Counted from the first letter of the stretch, positions 47,949 to 57,927 are shown. The stretch: DNA of 64,000 nucleotides from Nostoc sp. MG11 (GCF_014904695.1 NZ_JACXXN010000008.1:236519-300518); one strand, 5' to 3'. Numbers and translations: made by a program. The notes: generated by a model not told the origin, from the sequence alone.

Positions 47949-48686
47949 GTGGATATTTTAGATTTGTTTTATAAGGGTGGGCCAGCGATGTGGCCTCTGT
48001 TGGTTCTGTCAATTCTGTCTTTAAGTGTGATTTTTGAGCGTCTATGGTTCTGGTTGCGAATTTTAACTCAAGAAAAGGAAATAGTTGATCGCGTCCTAGA
48101 TGCAGCTCGTGATAATTGGGAAGTAGCTGGAGAAATTGCTAAGCGAGCAACAGATCAGCCTGTCGGGCGGTTTTTATATGCACCCCTAAGTTTACCAAAA
48201 AGCAATGCAGAAACCTTTCGACTAGCTTTGGAGTCTTCGGCAGAAGACGAATTGGCAGGTATGCGGCGAGGGGAAAAACTTTTAGAAGCTGTGATTGCTC
48301 TTGCACCGCTGTTAGGATTGTTGGGTACAGTGTTGGGTTTGATCCAGTCTTTGCGCTCAATTCGGATTGGTGATTTAGGAACTGAATCTACTGCTGGCGT
48401 AACTACTGGTATTGGTGAATCTTTAATTAGTACGGCAACAGGGCTAATAGTTGCCATCATTAGTTTGGTATTTTACCGCCTGTTTCAAAGTTTTGTAGTC
48501 AACCAAGTTAAAGTTTTTCGCAGAGCGGGAAATGAAATGGAGTTGCTCTATCGCCAATCTCCGCCTGACTTTAGTAATACATCAGCAATTGTGCGGGAAT
48601 CTCCACGAGAAAATTTTACTCCACCTCGTAAGCAAGGAAAAAATAGATTTTCTGAACCTCCTGAACCCCCAAATTTACCTGAATAA
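47949..48686 (+). CDS. exbB: ExbB/TolQ-type proton channel protein
   Basis: 245 residues from GTG 47949, which has GGAGGGAGGAG ahead of it; the frame is open 29 codons further up but without family sequence. Three membrane helices (about 13-33, 119-140, 160-183) and the family core [20 protein letters not shown] and [20 protein letters not shown]. It works with ExbD (next gene) to couple the proton gradient to a TonB-type transporter or envelope process. The C-terminus is a polar, Pro-rich tail. ExbD follows after 57 bp. Confidence 0.9.
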   Translation: MDILDLFYKGGPAMWPLLVLSILSLSVIFERLWFWLRILTQEKEIVDRVLDAARDNWEVAGEIAKRATDQPVGRFLYAPLSLPKSNAETFRLALESSAEDELAGMRRGEKLLEAVIALAPLLGLLGTVLGLIQSLRSIRIGDLGTESTAGVTTGIGESLISTATGLIVAIISLVFYRLFQSFVVNQVKVFRRAGNEMELLYRQSPPDFSNTSAIVRESPRENFTPPRKQGKNRFSEPPEPPNLPE

Positions 48687-48743
48687 TTAGATGCTGAGCA
48701 ATAGTCGATAATTCAACCTCGAACCAGATTTTAGAGTTAGAAG

Positions 48744-49442
48744 ATGAAAGTTAATCTACATACTCCAATTGAAGAAGCCCAAATTCAAATCATTCCCTTA
48801 ATTGATGTAGTTTTTTGTATCCTGACGTTTTTTTTGTTGGCAGCTTTGCAATTTACCCGACAACAGGCAATTAATGTTGATTTGCCCAAAGCCAGCACAA
48901 GTACGGTGTCTGGTGTAACTTCGCAGGGTGGAAGTCAAATTGTGACTATTGATGCCCTTGGCAATACTTACATAGAAAAACAACCTGTAAGAAGAGAAGA
49001 ATTGGCACAGAGATTAAAGCAGTATCTCCAAGAGAATCCTAATGGCGTTGTCGTGCTGAATGCTTCCCGAACTTCAACTTATAACGATGTCATTGAAACA
49101 TTAGATTTGCTGCGGCAGGTAGGGGGCGATCGCGTGTCTTTGGGAATCATTCCCGCTCCGTCTGCCAATAATTTCCTAAACCAGCCTCCTATTCCCTCTT
49201 TCCCCATCGATCCTGGTGCTACACCAGCGCCCAACAGTGTGCCAGTTCCAGGCATCAACCCTCAAGGCAATTTTAACCCTAACTTGCCCTTAACGCCTAA
49301 TCAAGTACCTTTCCCAACGATAACTGGACAACCTTCACCCAGGCAAAATCTCAATCCTGGCGTTTCTCCCCTTATTCCCAATTCACCAGCGCCTCAAGCG
49401 CCTGTAGCACCCAAAGAAACCCAGCCTACTCCTAAAAGATGA
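48744..49442 (+). CDS. exbD: ExbD/TolR-type protein with a long Pro-rich C-terminus
   Basis: 232 residues. The first 130 are ExbD/TolR: IQIIPLIDVVFCILTFFLLA, one helix with the proton-carrying Asp in LIDVVF (Asp22), then GSQIVTIDALGNTYIEKQPV and VVLNASRTSTYNDVIETLDL. The last 90 residues are Pro/Asn-rich (PIPSFPIDPGATPAPNSVPV and similar) and unusual for the family; they may cross the periplasm or bind the wall. Forms an operon with exbB. No tonB gene is seen in the window. Confidence 0.88.
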   Translation: MKVNLHTPIEEAQIQIIPLIDVVFCILTFFLLAALQFTRQQAINVDLPKASTSTVSGVTSQGGSQIVTIDALGNTYIEKQPVRREELAQRLKQYLQENPNGVVVLNASRTSTYNDVIETLDLLRQVGGDRVSLGIIPAPSANNFLNQPPIPSFPIDPGATPAPNSVPVPGINPQGNFNPNLPLTPNQVPFPTITGQPSPRQNLNPGVSPLIPNSPAPQAPVAPKETQPTPKR

Positions 49443-49671
49443 GCGGGGGAAAATGAGCAAGAGGGGCAAGATATGGAGAAAAAATTGTACCTTGTCCCTC
49501 TCATTTCCCTACTTTCAGCTTTTTATAATCCTAAAGATATACAAAATAAATTCCGATTAGCAAAAGATTTGCTGCTAATTTACTAATAATTGGTCGAGAC
49601 TTTCAAGATTTTTCCACCGATAGACCGAGTAATTTTTAGCTATTCACCATTCACGTTTCAGGAATTGTGGC

Positions 49672-50034
49672 ATGAATATTGTAACGCTTTTAATTGTTTG
49701 GGTAGTAACAGCTATCAGCTTGTTGGTCATTAGTAAGTTGCCTTTGGGAGTTGAAATTGACACTCCGGCTAAAGCTTTCTTTTCCGCAGCAATTCTCGGT
49801 ATCGTGACGGCAGTAGTTAGACCTATTTTACGCCTCGTATTTGCAGTACCAACTTTTCTAACGTTTGACTTACTATCCGGCTTTTTCACATTTATCATTG
49901 CCGTTGTTTGTTTTAGTATTGCCGCTTGGTTAGTGGATGGCTTTCGCTTACGTTTTGGTATTTGGAGCGCTGTGCTTGGGGCATTTGCACTGACTCTAAT
50001 TAACAGCCTAATCTACAGATTATTGGGTGTCTAA
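49672..50034 (+). CDS. Phage-holin-family (PF04020, YvlD-like) membrane protein
   Basis: 120 residues with four hydrophobic segments (about 3-21, 32-55, 59-83, 92-114). KLPLGVEIDTPAKAFFSAAI, LGIVTAVVRPILRLVFAVPT and ALTLINSLIYRLLGV match the PF04020 family (often named phage holin family 4), common in bacteria outside prophage. No phage genes are nearby, so a role in lysis is not implied. Function unknown. Single gene. Confidence 0.82.
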   Translation: MNIVTLLIVWVVTAISLLVISKLPLGVEIDTPAKAFFSAAILGIVTAVVRPILRLVFAVPTFLTFDLLSGFFTFIIAVVCFSIAAWLVDGFRLRFGIWSAVLGAFALTLINSLIYRLLGV

Positions 50035-50111
50035 ACATTAAAGTCAAAAGTCCATAGTCTAAAGTCAAGAGTGTTAAGTATTCTTGACTATCGACTATTG
50101 ACCACTTTTAA

Positions 50112-50816
50112 CTATTCGTTAGAAGTTGGAGGAGCAACCGGCGTAGTTGATTGCTGTTTGCGTTGCTCACGTTTTTTACGCTCAGCGGACATCATATCTG
50201 CCATCACTATTAATGCCTGTGCCATCTTATCAAGGTTAGAGCGGTATAGTTCCAAATCCTTGTTGAGTTTGTCATCAGACAAGTTTAAGCCAGTCGCGAT
50301 CGCTTTGAGTGCTTCAGTACGTTGCTTCTCGTCTTTGACTAATTCGGGATCTGAGTTTTCCAATAACGAGAATAAGCCAATCGCAAACAAGCGGCTGTAT
50401 TTAAAGTTAGGATTGTTAGCGATCGCTTGCAGGTGTCCTTGCAAGTCAGCATCTCGATCCAAATGAGCCGTTTGGCTCAGCCACGCAATTAAATCTTTAA
50501 CTGGCATTTTCCCTATAGCTTGCAATCTTTCCGCATCTTGTCGATAGCGTTGCGGATCTTGTTCTACAGCCTGACATAGGGCGTTAAAAATTGATTCTTG
50601 ATCCCGTTCTGGTTGATAGCCTTGCATGAAGCGGTCAAAAGTCGTGACGACGCCCAAGGCATAAATTGGATTGTAGCTAAAATCGACATTTACTGACAGC
50701 AGATGCATTTCCACCATCAACTCTTCTACTACCCGACGATAAATAGTGTTAATCGGACGGGTGTGAAGATTGTAGAAAGTTCGCTTTGTATCAGAGACAG
50801 TACGGACGTTATTCAC
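50112..50816 (-). CDS. thf1: Thf1/Psb29, photosystem II biogenesis protein
   Basis: 234 residues. Family hallmarks: RTVSDTKRTFYNLHTRPINT, YRRVVEELMVEMHLLSVNVD, FSYNPIYALGVVTTFDRFMQ and YSRLFAIGLFSLLENSDPEL, with a C-terminal coiled-coil region. Thf1 associates with the thylakoid FtsH complex and supports photosystem II repair. ftsH is in this window about 14 kb away. The ATG is the first of the frame. Single gene on the minus strand. Confidence 0.94.
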   Translation of the reverse strand: MNNVRTVSDTKRTFYNLHTRPINTIYRRVVEELMVEMHLLSVNVDFSYNPIYALGVVTTFDRFMQGYQPERDQESIFNALCQAVEQDPQRYRQDAERLQAIGKMPVKDLIAWLSQTAHLDRDADLQGHLQAIANNPNFKYSRLFAIGLFSLLENSDPELVKDEKQRTEALKAIATGLNLSDDKLNKDLELYRSNLDKMAQALIVMADMMSAERKKREQRKQQSTTPVAPPTSNE

Positions 50817-51074
50817 AAAGAAAATGTTAAGGGCGACGTATCTTTATTTTCTCGCTTAAAGGCTACTTTGCCAAGTTTAGGTTTCTGCTGGTTACGCGTT
50901 CATCACTTTACTTTTGGAAAGAAACCCCGTTTTTTGTGGGTGTAGCAGTCAGTTGACTTACAATATAGACAAACTGAAAGTGGTTTAAAAGTGGGCAGCC
51001 ACAAGGGGTGACAACCCTGTTTCTTGAAAAACTCGCAAAAAAATATAATACTTAACAATTAATGCATGATATCT

Positions 51075-51671
51075 ATGAGCTTCTCGCCACAGTTAATTGC
51101 CCTCGGTGAGTACCTAGCTGGTGAATTTGATAATCGGGAACAAGCCATAGCAGAACCTATTTGGTACGTCCACTTACGTCTGTGGCAAAGACCAGTTAAT
51201 CTGTTCTCAGAAGATAGTATTACCTTGTTTGCTGAACAAGCGAACATTGTCAACTTAGAGCAACCTTACCGCCAGCGAATCATCCGGTTGCAGCATGGAA
51301 GCGACTTAGATGCACCTCTACAAGTGCAGTACTATATGCTTCAAGATCCAGGTGCGTTCAAAGGCGCAGGTCATAACCCCGATTTACTCAATACACTGAC
51401 ACCCGATCAATTAGACTTATTACCAGGCTGCATTCTCACAGTCAACCAAGAAACAACAGCCCCCAACAGCTATAAGTTTGCAGCTACCCAGCTACCAGAC
51501 ACTTGTTGCAGTTTTACTTATCTTGGCAATAGCGTGCAAGTTTCTTTAGGGTTTGAAGCCACTGCGGTAGAATTTTATAGCTACGATAAAGGAATTGATC
51601 CAGCAAGTGGAAAAGCAACTTGGGGAGCGATTTTAGGCCCTTATCGCTACACCAAACGAGGGCAGTACTGA
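51075..51671 (+). CDS. cpcT: CpcT/CpeT-family phycobiliprotein bilin lyase
   Basis: 198 residues from ATG 51075; ATG 51066 would add three. Family segments: LIALGEYLAGEFDNREQAIA, PIWYVHLRLWQRPVNLFSED, YRQRIIRLQHGSDLDAPLQV and a C-terminal GKATWGAILGPYRYTKRGQY. CpcT attaches phycocyanobilin to Cys153 of the phycocyanin beta subunit; CpeT relatives act on phycoerythrin. The length and end favour CpcT, but the two are close. No phycobilisome genes adjoin it. Confidence 0.88.
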   Translation: MSFSPQLIALGEYLAGEFDNREQAIAEPIWYVHLRLWQRPVNLFSEDSITLFAEQANIVNLEQPYRQRIIRLQHGSDLDAPLQVQYYMLQDPGAFKGAGHNPDLLNTLTPDQLDLLPGCILTVNQETTAPNSYKFAATQLPDTCCSFTYLGNSVQVSLGFEATAVEFYSYDKGIDPASGKATWGAILGPYRYTKRGQY

Positions 51672-51825
51672 GTGCTGAGATGGATTTAGTTAAGTTAGAG
51701 AATTTTCTCTGCCTTTTTGATTCTGTCCCTTTCTTCAACTCACAACTCAGGGAGAACTCTGAGCAGAGGCTTCTTCCTATCAGAAGTTCGGTAGTCGGCC
51801 AGAAACTCGGTGACTCAGCACTTTC

Positions 51826-52194
51826 TTAACTAGCAATGCTACGAGGTACACCTTCTAAAGCTTCCTCCTCTGTTTCAAAAATTTCAAAGACTGTATCCAT
51901 CATTGTGACTTCAAACACAAGTTTGGCTTCTGGATGTACATTGCAGATGCGGAAACTGCCCTTAACTTTATCAGCATCACGCATTCCAGCTACCAAAGAC
52001 GTGAGGCCAGAACTATCAATAAAATTTACCTGACCGAGATTCACAACTACATGGCGACTGAGTTTGGAAATACACTCCTGTAACTTCAGACGAAATTGCC
52101 AAGCAGTGGTAATGTCTAAGCGACCTGCTGGTGTTAAGACAATAACGGTATTGCCGTCTTGGGTTGTATAAGTTTTTTGGTCTATCTGAATCAC
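51826..52194 (-). CDS. STAS-domain anti-sigma factor antagonist
   Basis: 122 residues, a single STAS domain. The strand IVLTPAGRLDITTAWQF and the phospho-acceptor loop NFIDSSGLTSLVAGM (Ser in DSSGL) are typical of SpoIIAA/RsbV-like proteins. When dephosphorylated such proteins bind an anti-sigma kinase or another partner. The C-terminal helix FEIFETEEEALEGVP is also family-like. No kinase or phosphatase adjoins it. A perfect 10-bp hairpin lies about 100 bp upstream (52297-52320). Confidence 0.92.
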   Translation of the reverse strand: MIQIDQKTYTTQDGNTVIVLTPAGRLDITTAWQFRLKLQECISKLSRHVVVNLGQVNFIDSSGLTSLVAGMRDADKVKGSFRICNVHPEAKLVFEVTMMDTVFEIFETEEEALEGVPRSIAS

Positions 52195-52647
52195 TGAAGC
52201 CCCCTCCGTGGCACTCCTTTCAAGATTAGCTACTCCTGAATTTAAATCTGAACTGGTGCGCTAAAAGATTTACTTTGCGATAAATCTTTATTTCTCCTCA
52301 CTGGAATAAGTTCCAGTGAGCTAGTAAATTAGTTAGCTCACCAATTACAGGATTATTTAATGCTGTAACTTGAGATTAACAAGCTATAGCTAAAATTGTC
52401 ACCATTTTGTTCTAAGTGCTTACATCTAGTAGTTTAACTCACTAAAACAGTGCTGAGAAGCCAGCGCCGTGGATAGGCCTCCAAAATTGAAGCAACTGGC
52501 ATTACTGAGCATAAAGTTGCAACCAATGAAACTTTCGTTCTTTTTCTGTGTTTTGTTCTTTGACGTTTTCAACCCAGCACTGGCTACGCCCTGCTAGGCT
52601 AACAGCACTTCAGCACGGGCTAAAAGCCCCACTACCGCGCTTCAGCA
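52195..52647. other. Intergenic region with hairpin and repeat fragments
   Basis: About 450 bp without a gene. CTCACTGGAA / TTCCAGTGAG form a perfect 10-bp stem with a 4-nt loop (52297-52320). From about 52450 there are interspersed-repeat fragments (GAAGCCAGCGCCGTGGA, and CAGCACTTCAGCACGGGCTA followed by AAAGCCCC). The second type recurs at 57928-57962. Confidence 0.5.
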
Positions 52648-53691
52648 CTATTGATTTGGTGTCCAGTTTATCCAATCTTGTGGTTTCAAGAAGGTTTCGT
52701 ACAATTCGGCTTCCGGGGAATTTGGTTCTGGCTGATAGCCGTATTCCCAGCGCACTAATGGCGGTAGAGACATGAGAATTGATTCTGTACGTCCATTGGT
52801 TTGCAGACCAAAAATAGTCCCTCGGTCATAAACCAAATTAAATTCTACATACCGTCCCCGACGGTATAGTTGAAAATTCCGTTGGCGATCGCCATATTCT
52901 ATCCCATGTCGCCGTTCTACAATTGGTACGTAGGCTGGTAAAAATGCTCTGCCACAGTCTTGCACAAAGGCAAACAAATCTTCCCAATTACGTGAGGCTG
53001 GCGTTCCTACCTGGTTGCTATAAGTAGCAGCTTCTCCATTTGGATTGGGGCCGCGATATAAAGCATCCTGGCCATCTTGGTAATCAAAAAACAGACCACC
53101 GACACCCCGTGTTTCGTCGCGATGCTTGAGATAGAAATATTCGTCGCACCAGCGCTTAAACACTGGGTAATATTCTGGGTGGTGTTGGTCACAAGCCTGT
53201 TTTAATGTTTTATGCAAATGTGCTGCATCTTCGGCAAATGGGTAATAGGGTGTCAAGTCAAGACCGCCACCAAACCACCACACTGGGCCTGCTTCAAAAT
53301 AGCGATAATTCAAATGGACTGTAGGCACGTAAGGATTATGAGGATGTAACACCATCGAAGTGCCAGTAGCATAAAAGCTGTGTCCTTCTGCTTCAGGGCG
53401 TTGGGCTAAAATTGAGGGTGGCAAATGAGAACCCCAAACTTCAGAAAAATTTACACCCGCTTGTTCAAATATTGCACCATCACGTAGCACGCGCGATCGC
53501 CCTCCACCTCCTTCTGGGCGTTCCCAACTATCTTCGAGAAACTTGCCCACACCATCCAGCTTTTCCAGCCCTTGACTAATTTCGTCTTGTAACTGCTTCA
53601 TAAACTGATGGACTCTAATCTGAGCATCAGCTGGCGGCAAAGATTTGGATGATGCTGCTTCTACAGTTGGCGTTTGTGAGTTGGTCAACAT
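52648..53691 (-). CDS. hemF: Oxygen-dependent coproporphyrinogen III oxidase
   Basis: 347 residues, normal length. Motifs: [78 protein letters not shown] and [20 protein letters not shown]. It oxidatively decarboxylates coproporphyrinogen III to protoporphyrinogen IX, feeding haem, chlorophyll and bilin synthesis under oxygen. It is the first ATG of the frame, and the gene is monocistronic. Confidence 0.97.
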   Translation of the reverse strand: MLTNSQTPTVEAASSKSLPPADAQIRVHQFMKQLQDEISQGLEKLDGVGKFLEDSWERPEGGGGRSRVLRDGAIFEQAGVNFSEVWGSHLPPSILAQRPEAEGHSFYATGTSMVLHPHNPYVPTVHLNYRYFEAGPVWWFGGGLDLTPYYPFAEDAAHLHKTLKQACDQHHPEYYPVFKRWCDEYFYLKHRDETRGVGGLFFDYQDGQDALYRGPNPNGEAATYSNQVGTPASRNWEDLFAFVQDCGRAFLPAYVPIVERRHGIEYGDRQRNFQLYRRGRYVEFNLVYDRGTIFGLQTNGRTESILMSLPPLVRWEYGYQPEPNSPEAELYETFLKPQDWINWTPNQ

Positions 53692-54189
53692 AGATTCCCG
53701 AACCTAAATTACAATTTCCAAAAAGCCACAAATTTCTCATCTTAAAATTTGGGGGGTAACACGTACCCATCTATAATCAAGCTCAATTTGCCCAACCTGC
53801 TTTTTTCTTACTGGTCAAGTATTTACACGATTGATGGGCACGACTAAAGTTATTTTCCCTCAAATGCGTATAGGCTTGTATATTGACTGAGTTTTTTTTT
53901 GACTTGATTGGAACATTCTGCTATCAACATCAGACTGTGGCCAATTAGTCTATCAGCACTCTCGACCTTGATGTTTCAAGGTTGGAACTGATGTGAACTA
54001 CACTTCTGTATAGTACCGATAATGGTGATTCTTGCACTAGTCGCCATGCGATCGTGTTGGTGTTTGTAGCAAATAGGGACTTGCTACGTTCATGACTATT
54101 TTGAGAAAGTTTTAATTTAGGGGCTGATTACCACAGTTACCCACCATACCAGAGTGACCAGAAAGTGTCTAGCGAGGAGGATTAGGAAA
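53692..54189. other. Intergenic region between hemF and the SRPBCC gene
   Basis: About 500 bp. Both divergent promoters should be here. I see no gene, hairpin or repeat worth naming beyond AT-rich tracts and an ACTATTTTGAGAAAG stretch. Confidence 0.35.
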
Positions 54190-54714
54190 ATGCGAGGTTG
54201 GTTATCCAAATTCATCCACCGCAAACGTCGTCGGTTTTGCGCTTCTCTGGTACGAACTTATCAAGAGATTAGTTCTGCTTCTGTAGATGAACTGTGGCAA
54301 AAAGTGGTTGATTTAACAGATGTTTCTTGGCATCCACAACTCAAGAGTACTAACGTCCCCTACGGTTTAGTACCCAAGCCGGGATTGATTTTTCAAGCGG
54401 TAACACGCTTTTCACCTATTCCCATCAGGATTTTCGTGGAGCGTGTTAATCCCAGAGAGATGTTGAGTATTCGAGTACTGGCGATACCAGGCGTTGAGGA
54501 ACGGGTAACTTACCAAGTAGAATCAACTGTCTGTGGTACTTGTTTGTCTTATTCTGTAACGCTACGTGGTTGGTTATCGCCCCTGATTTGGTCATTATCT
54601 CGTCCATATGCCGATCGCGTCGCCCGTTCTTTAGTTGAAGCAGTAGAAAAGACAGCGTTACCAGCGGTATCAAGTAAGAAAAAATCTCTTAATGACAGTT
54701 GTTTTGATTTTTAG
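54190..54714 (+). CDS. SRPBCC (START-like) superfamily protein
   Basis: 174 residues from ATG 54190, which has AGGAGG nine nt upstream; the frame is open 12 codons further but with no ribosome site. ISSASVDELWQKVVDLTDVS, WHPQLKSTNVPYGLVPKPGL and a long closing helix (YADRVARSLVEAVEKTAL) fit a helix-grip fold of the polyketide-cyclase/dehydrase-like type. The N-terminus is very basic (HRKRRRF). Ligand unknown. Single gene. Confidence 0.7.
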   Translation: MRGWLSKFIHRKRRRFCASLVRTYQEISSASVDELWQKVVDLTDVSWHPQLKSTNVPYGLVPKPGLIFQAVTRFSPIPIRIFVERVNPREMLSIRVLAIPGVEERVTYQVESTVCGTCLSYSVTLRGWLSPLIWSLSRPYADRVARSLVEAVEKTALPAVSSKKKSLNDSCFDF

Positions 54715-54998
54715 GTGATGGGCGCTGGGGACTGGGAATTGAGGACAAGGAAAAAACAATTACTTTATCTTCCCCCAGATCCCTCTGCTCACCAATACCT
54801 AATCTCTGAATTCTCAATCTCCATTGCCTAAAGAAAGTAAGATTCTAGTAGGTAATAATGAAAATTCGTTAAGTTCGGTTAAGGCAGTAACAGTGAAAAT
54901 ACTAAACTGCCCTTGCTCTAATTTGTATCTGGTCTATAGCCAGGACGCACACGACAATTTTATTTCTTCATTTTGAATTATTAATTTTGAATTGTTTT

Positions 54999-56069
54999 AT
55001 GTACGATGTCCTCGATTCGCGCTCTGTCTTAGAAGTTTTGCAACCAGTGCAAGACCCAGAACTCCGCAAGAGTCTGGTGGAACTGAATATGATTCGCAAC
55101 GTCAAAATTGATGGTGGCAAAGTTAGCTTCACTTTGGTGTTGACCACTCCCGCTTGTCCTTTACGTGAATTTATCGTTGAAGATTGTCAAAAAGCTGTTA
55201 AAAAGCTACCAGGCGTTACAGATGTGAGTGTAGAGGTGACAGCAGAAACACCGCAGCAAAAGAGCTTGCCAGATCGTACTGGAGTTACTGGAGTCAAAAA
55301 TATTATTGCTGTTTCCAGCGGTAAAGGCGGTGTTGGTAAAAGTACAGTGGCGGTAAATGTCGCAGTGGCTTTAGCGCAAACAGGCGCGAAAGTCGGCTTG
55401 CTAGATGCTGATATTTACGGGCCCAATGACCCCACAATGCTCGGTCTGGCTGATGCTCAAATTACCGTGCGCTCAACTGAAAAAGGTGAAATCCTGGAAC
55501 CTGCTTTTAATCATGGCGTTAAATTAGTTTCAATGGGCTTTTTGATTGACCGAGATCAGCCAGTGATTTGGCGGGGGCCAATGCTCAACGGAGTAATCCG
55601 CCAGTTTCTTTATCAGGTGCAATGGGGTGAACTGGACTATTTGATTGTAGATATGCCACCAGGAACCGGAGATGCTCAGTTAACTTTAACGCAAGCAGTA
55701 CCGATGGCAGGGGCAGTAATTGTTACTACGCCGCAAACCGTAGCCTTGTTAGATTCCCGTAAGGGATTGCGGATGTTCCAGCAGTTGAATATACCAGTAT
55801 TGGGGATTGTGGAAAATATGAGCTATTTTATTCCACCAGACATGCCCGATAAGCAATATGACATTTTTGGTTCCGGCGGTGGTTCTAAAACTGCGATTGA
55901 GTTAGGAGTACCACTATTGGGGTGCGTGCCACTAGAGATATCTACGCGAGTTGGTGGTGACAATGGTGTGCCAATAGTTGTTGCCGATCCAGATTCAGCT
56001 TCCGCAAAAGCACTAACAGCGATCGCTCTCAACATTGCTGGCAAAGTATCAGTTGCGGCTCTGTCATAA
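54999..56069 (+). CDS. mrp: Mrp/NBP35-type Fe-S cluster carrier ATPase
   Basis: 356 residues from ATG 54999 (MYDVLDSRSVLEVLQPVQDP); a TTG at 54987 is in frame but weaker. An MIP18 (DUF59) domain spans about 8-80. A P-loop ATPase follows, with the deviant Walker A SSGKGGVGKST, DADIYGPNDPTMLGL and DMPPGTGDAQLTLTQ. The usual C-terminal CxxC is replaced by a NMSYFIPPDMP loop, which many cyanobacterial Mrp proteins also show. It carries or assembles Fe-S clusters. rodA follows 68 bp downstream. Confidence 0.93.
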   Translation: MYDVLDSRSVLEVLQPVQDPELRKSLVELNMIRNVKIDGGKVSFTLVLTTPACPLREFIVEDCQKAVKKLPGVTDVSVEVTAETPQQKSLPDRTGVTGVKNIIAVSSGKGGVGKSTVAVNVAVALAQTGAKVGLLDADIYGPNDPTMLGLADAQITVRSTEKGEILEPAFNHGVKLVSMGFLIDRDQPVIWRGPMLNGVIRQFLYQVQWGELDYLIVDMPPGTGDAQLTLTQAVPMAGAVIVTTPQTVALLDSRKGLRMFQQLNIPVLGIVENMSYFIPPDMPDKQYDIFGSGGGSKTAIELGVPLLGCVPLEISTRVGGDNGVPIVVADPDSASAKALTAIALNIAGKVSVAALS

Positions 56070-56137
56070 TAAGGTTTAATTTCTACCTGATTCCTAGACC
56101 AAAACCTAGGAATAAAGCTAAAGCCTAAAATCGCACA

Positions 56138-57451
56138 ATGTTGTTAAAACGTTCGCTTCCTAAAAATCGCTGGAAGTCCTGGATTAAACCCTGGCAGTAC
56201 ATAGACTGGCTACTATTTTGTTTGCCAATTGTTTTAAGCATCTTTGGCGGTGTCATGATTCTCAGTACAGAACTGAAGCAGCCTGTAACTGATTGGTGGT
56301 GGCACTGGTTGGTAGCTGGTATTGGTGTGGTGATAGCGCTATTTTTAGCTCGCTGTCGTTATGAACACTTAATACAGTGGCATTGGGTAACATACGCACT
56401 GACAAACCTCAGCTTGCTTGCCGTGATGTTTGTTGGCACTAGCGCTAAAGGGGCACAGCGTTGGATTCCGATTGCTGGCTTCAACGTGCAACCCTCGGAA
56501 TTTGCCAAAGTTGGAATAATCATCACCTTAGCAGCTTTGTTGCACAAGCGTACTGCTTCTAGTATCGAAAGTGTTTTCCGCGCTCTGGCAATCACCGCCA
56601 TACCTTGGGCACTAATATTTTTACAACCAGATTTAGCAACATCACTGATATTTGGGGCGATCGTCTTAGGGATGCTGTATTGGGCAAATGCTAACCCAGG
56701 TTGGCTAATTCTGCTGATTTCTCCTGTGGTTGCTGCTATTTTGTTCAGTATACCTTGGCCTTTTTCAGAGCCAATAGTTTTATTTAAAGAACTATCTTTT
56801 GGAGCATTAGGATTGGCTTGGTCATTTGCTATGGCTATTGTTGGCTGGCGGACTCTTCCTTGGCGTCGATTTGGTTTTGGTGCCATCGGTGCTTGGAGTC
56901 TCAACATTCTGGGTGGCGAATTAGGAGTTTTTGCCTGGAACCATGTGTTGAAAGAGTATCAAAAGGCTAGGCTGACTGTATTTACCAATCCTGATCACGA
57001 TCCCCTCGGCGCTGGGTATCACCTAATCCAATCTCGGATCGCTATTGGTGCTGGCGAAATTTGGGGGTGGGGTCTGTTCAAAGGCCCAATGACGCAACTA
57101 AATTTTGTACCTGAACAGCATACAGACTTTATTTTCTCTGCGGTGGGCGAAGAATTTGGTTTTGTTGGTTGTTTGGTTGTGCTGTTTGTCTTCTGCCTAA
57201 TTTGCTACCGCCTACTGCATGTCGCTCAAACAGCCAAAGACAATTTTGGTTCTTTATTGGCTATTGGCGTTTTATCCATGATTGTTTTTCAGCTAATTAT
57301 TAACGTTGGCATGACTGTCGGTTTAGCACCAGTAGCAGGAATTCCCTTACCTTGGATGAGTTATGGACGTTCAGCCATGCTGACCAATTTCATTTCTTTA
57401 GGAATAGTAGAATCGGTAGCAAATTTTCGACAACGCCAGAAGTATTATTAA
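56138..57451 (+). CDS. rodA: Rod-shape-determining protein RodA (SEDS family)
   Basis: 437 residues with about ten membrane helices. SEDS motifs: GAQRWIPIAGFNVQPSEFAK near 110, FLQPDLATSLIFGAIVLGML near 160, GAGYHLIQSRIAIGAGEIWG, FVPEQHTDFIFSAVGEEFGF, and GIPLPWMSYGRSAML at the end. It polymerises lipid II glycan strands with a class B penicillin-binding protein during side-wall growth. The family pair FtsW is less likely because of the RodA-like N-terminus and ending. Downstream of mrp on the same strand. Confidence 0.93.
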   Translation: MLLKRSLPKNRWKSWIKPWQYIDWLLFCLPIVLSIFGGVMILSTELKQPVTDWWWHWLVAGIGVVIALFLARCRYEHLIQWHWVTYALTNLSLLAVMFVGTSAKGAQRWIPIAGFNVQPSEFAKVGIIITLAALLHKRTASSIESVFRALAITAIPWALIFLQPDLATSLIFGAIVLGMLYWANANPGWLILLISPVVAAILFSIPWPFSEPIVLFKELSFGALGLAWSFAMAIVGWRTLPWRRFGFGAIGAWSLNILGGELGVFAWNHVLKEYQKARLTVFTNPDHDPLGAGYHLIQSRIAIGAGEIWGWGLFKGPMTQLNFVPEQHTDFIFSAVGEEFGFVGCLVVLFVFCLICYRLLHVAQTAKDNFGSLLAIGVLSMIVFQLIINVGMTVGLAPVAGIPLPWMSYGRSAMLTNFISLGIVESVANFRQRQKYY

Positions 57452-57467
57452 TTCGTCCTTAGTCATT

Positions 57468-57544
57468 GGTTCGCCAGTGTGGTCTTCTCCCAAGGGGAGA
57501 CGCCAAGGGCGATGGGGGTTTCCCCCATGAACAACTGGCGAACC
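57468..57544. repeat. 77-bp nested palindromic repeat after rodA
   Basis: Outer arms GGTTCGCCAGT (57468-57478) and ACTGGCGAACC (57534-57544) are exact inverses. Inside are TCTCCCAAGGGGAGA and GGGGGTTTCCCCC hairpins. On both sides lies AGTCATTGG / GTCATTTGA, as if it had entered a CATTTGT-type heptanucleotide array. A related GCCAGCGCGGTCTTGGGG piece is at 20455. Confidence 0.75.
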
Positions 57545-57636
57545 CAAAGGGTCATTTGATAAGAACCAAGGATAAAAGACTAATGGCTAATGACAAGTAT
57601 TAAGCTATTAACAGGAAACAAGCGAGGCTAAAAATC

Positions 57637-57834
57637 ATGATTCTGCCTGGAGCAACTGTTCGTGTCAAGAATCCCGCAGATACCTATTATCGTTATGAAG
57701 GACTCGTGCAACGGGTAAGTGATGGCAAGGTAGCCGTGCTGTTTGAAGGTGGTAACTGGGATAAATTAATTACCTTTCGCCTAGCTGAGTTGGAACTTGT
57801 AGAGACTACAGCCGGACGTAAAAAAGCAAAATAG
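57637..57834 (+). CDS. ndhS: NAD(P)H-quinone oxidoreductase subunit S
   Basis: 65 residues, an SH3-like small subunit. [40 protein letters not shown] and [14 protein letters not shown] are typical of NdhS. It lies at the ferredoxin-binding site of the photosynthetic NDH-1 complex, which drives cyclic electron flow. The ATG follows a GAGGC site about 10 nt before. The next gene starts on the same strand about 130 bp on. Confidence 0.92.
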   Translation: MILPGATVRVKNPADTYYRYEGLVQRVSDGKVAVLFEGGNWDKLITFRLAELELVETTAGRKKAK

Positions 57835-57927
57835 ATTTAGTTATGAGTTATGAGTTGTCTGCACTCATAACTCAGCAACGCCAGTCCGCTCAAGTCGGGG
57901 AACCCGCCCACGCGGCTGGCTCCTCAG

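Noticed and set aside
49672..50034. Holin-family protein as a sign of a prophage
   Set aside because: PF04020 proteins are ordinary chromosomal membrane proteins, and no other phage gene is in the window.
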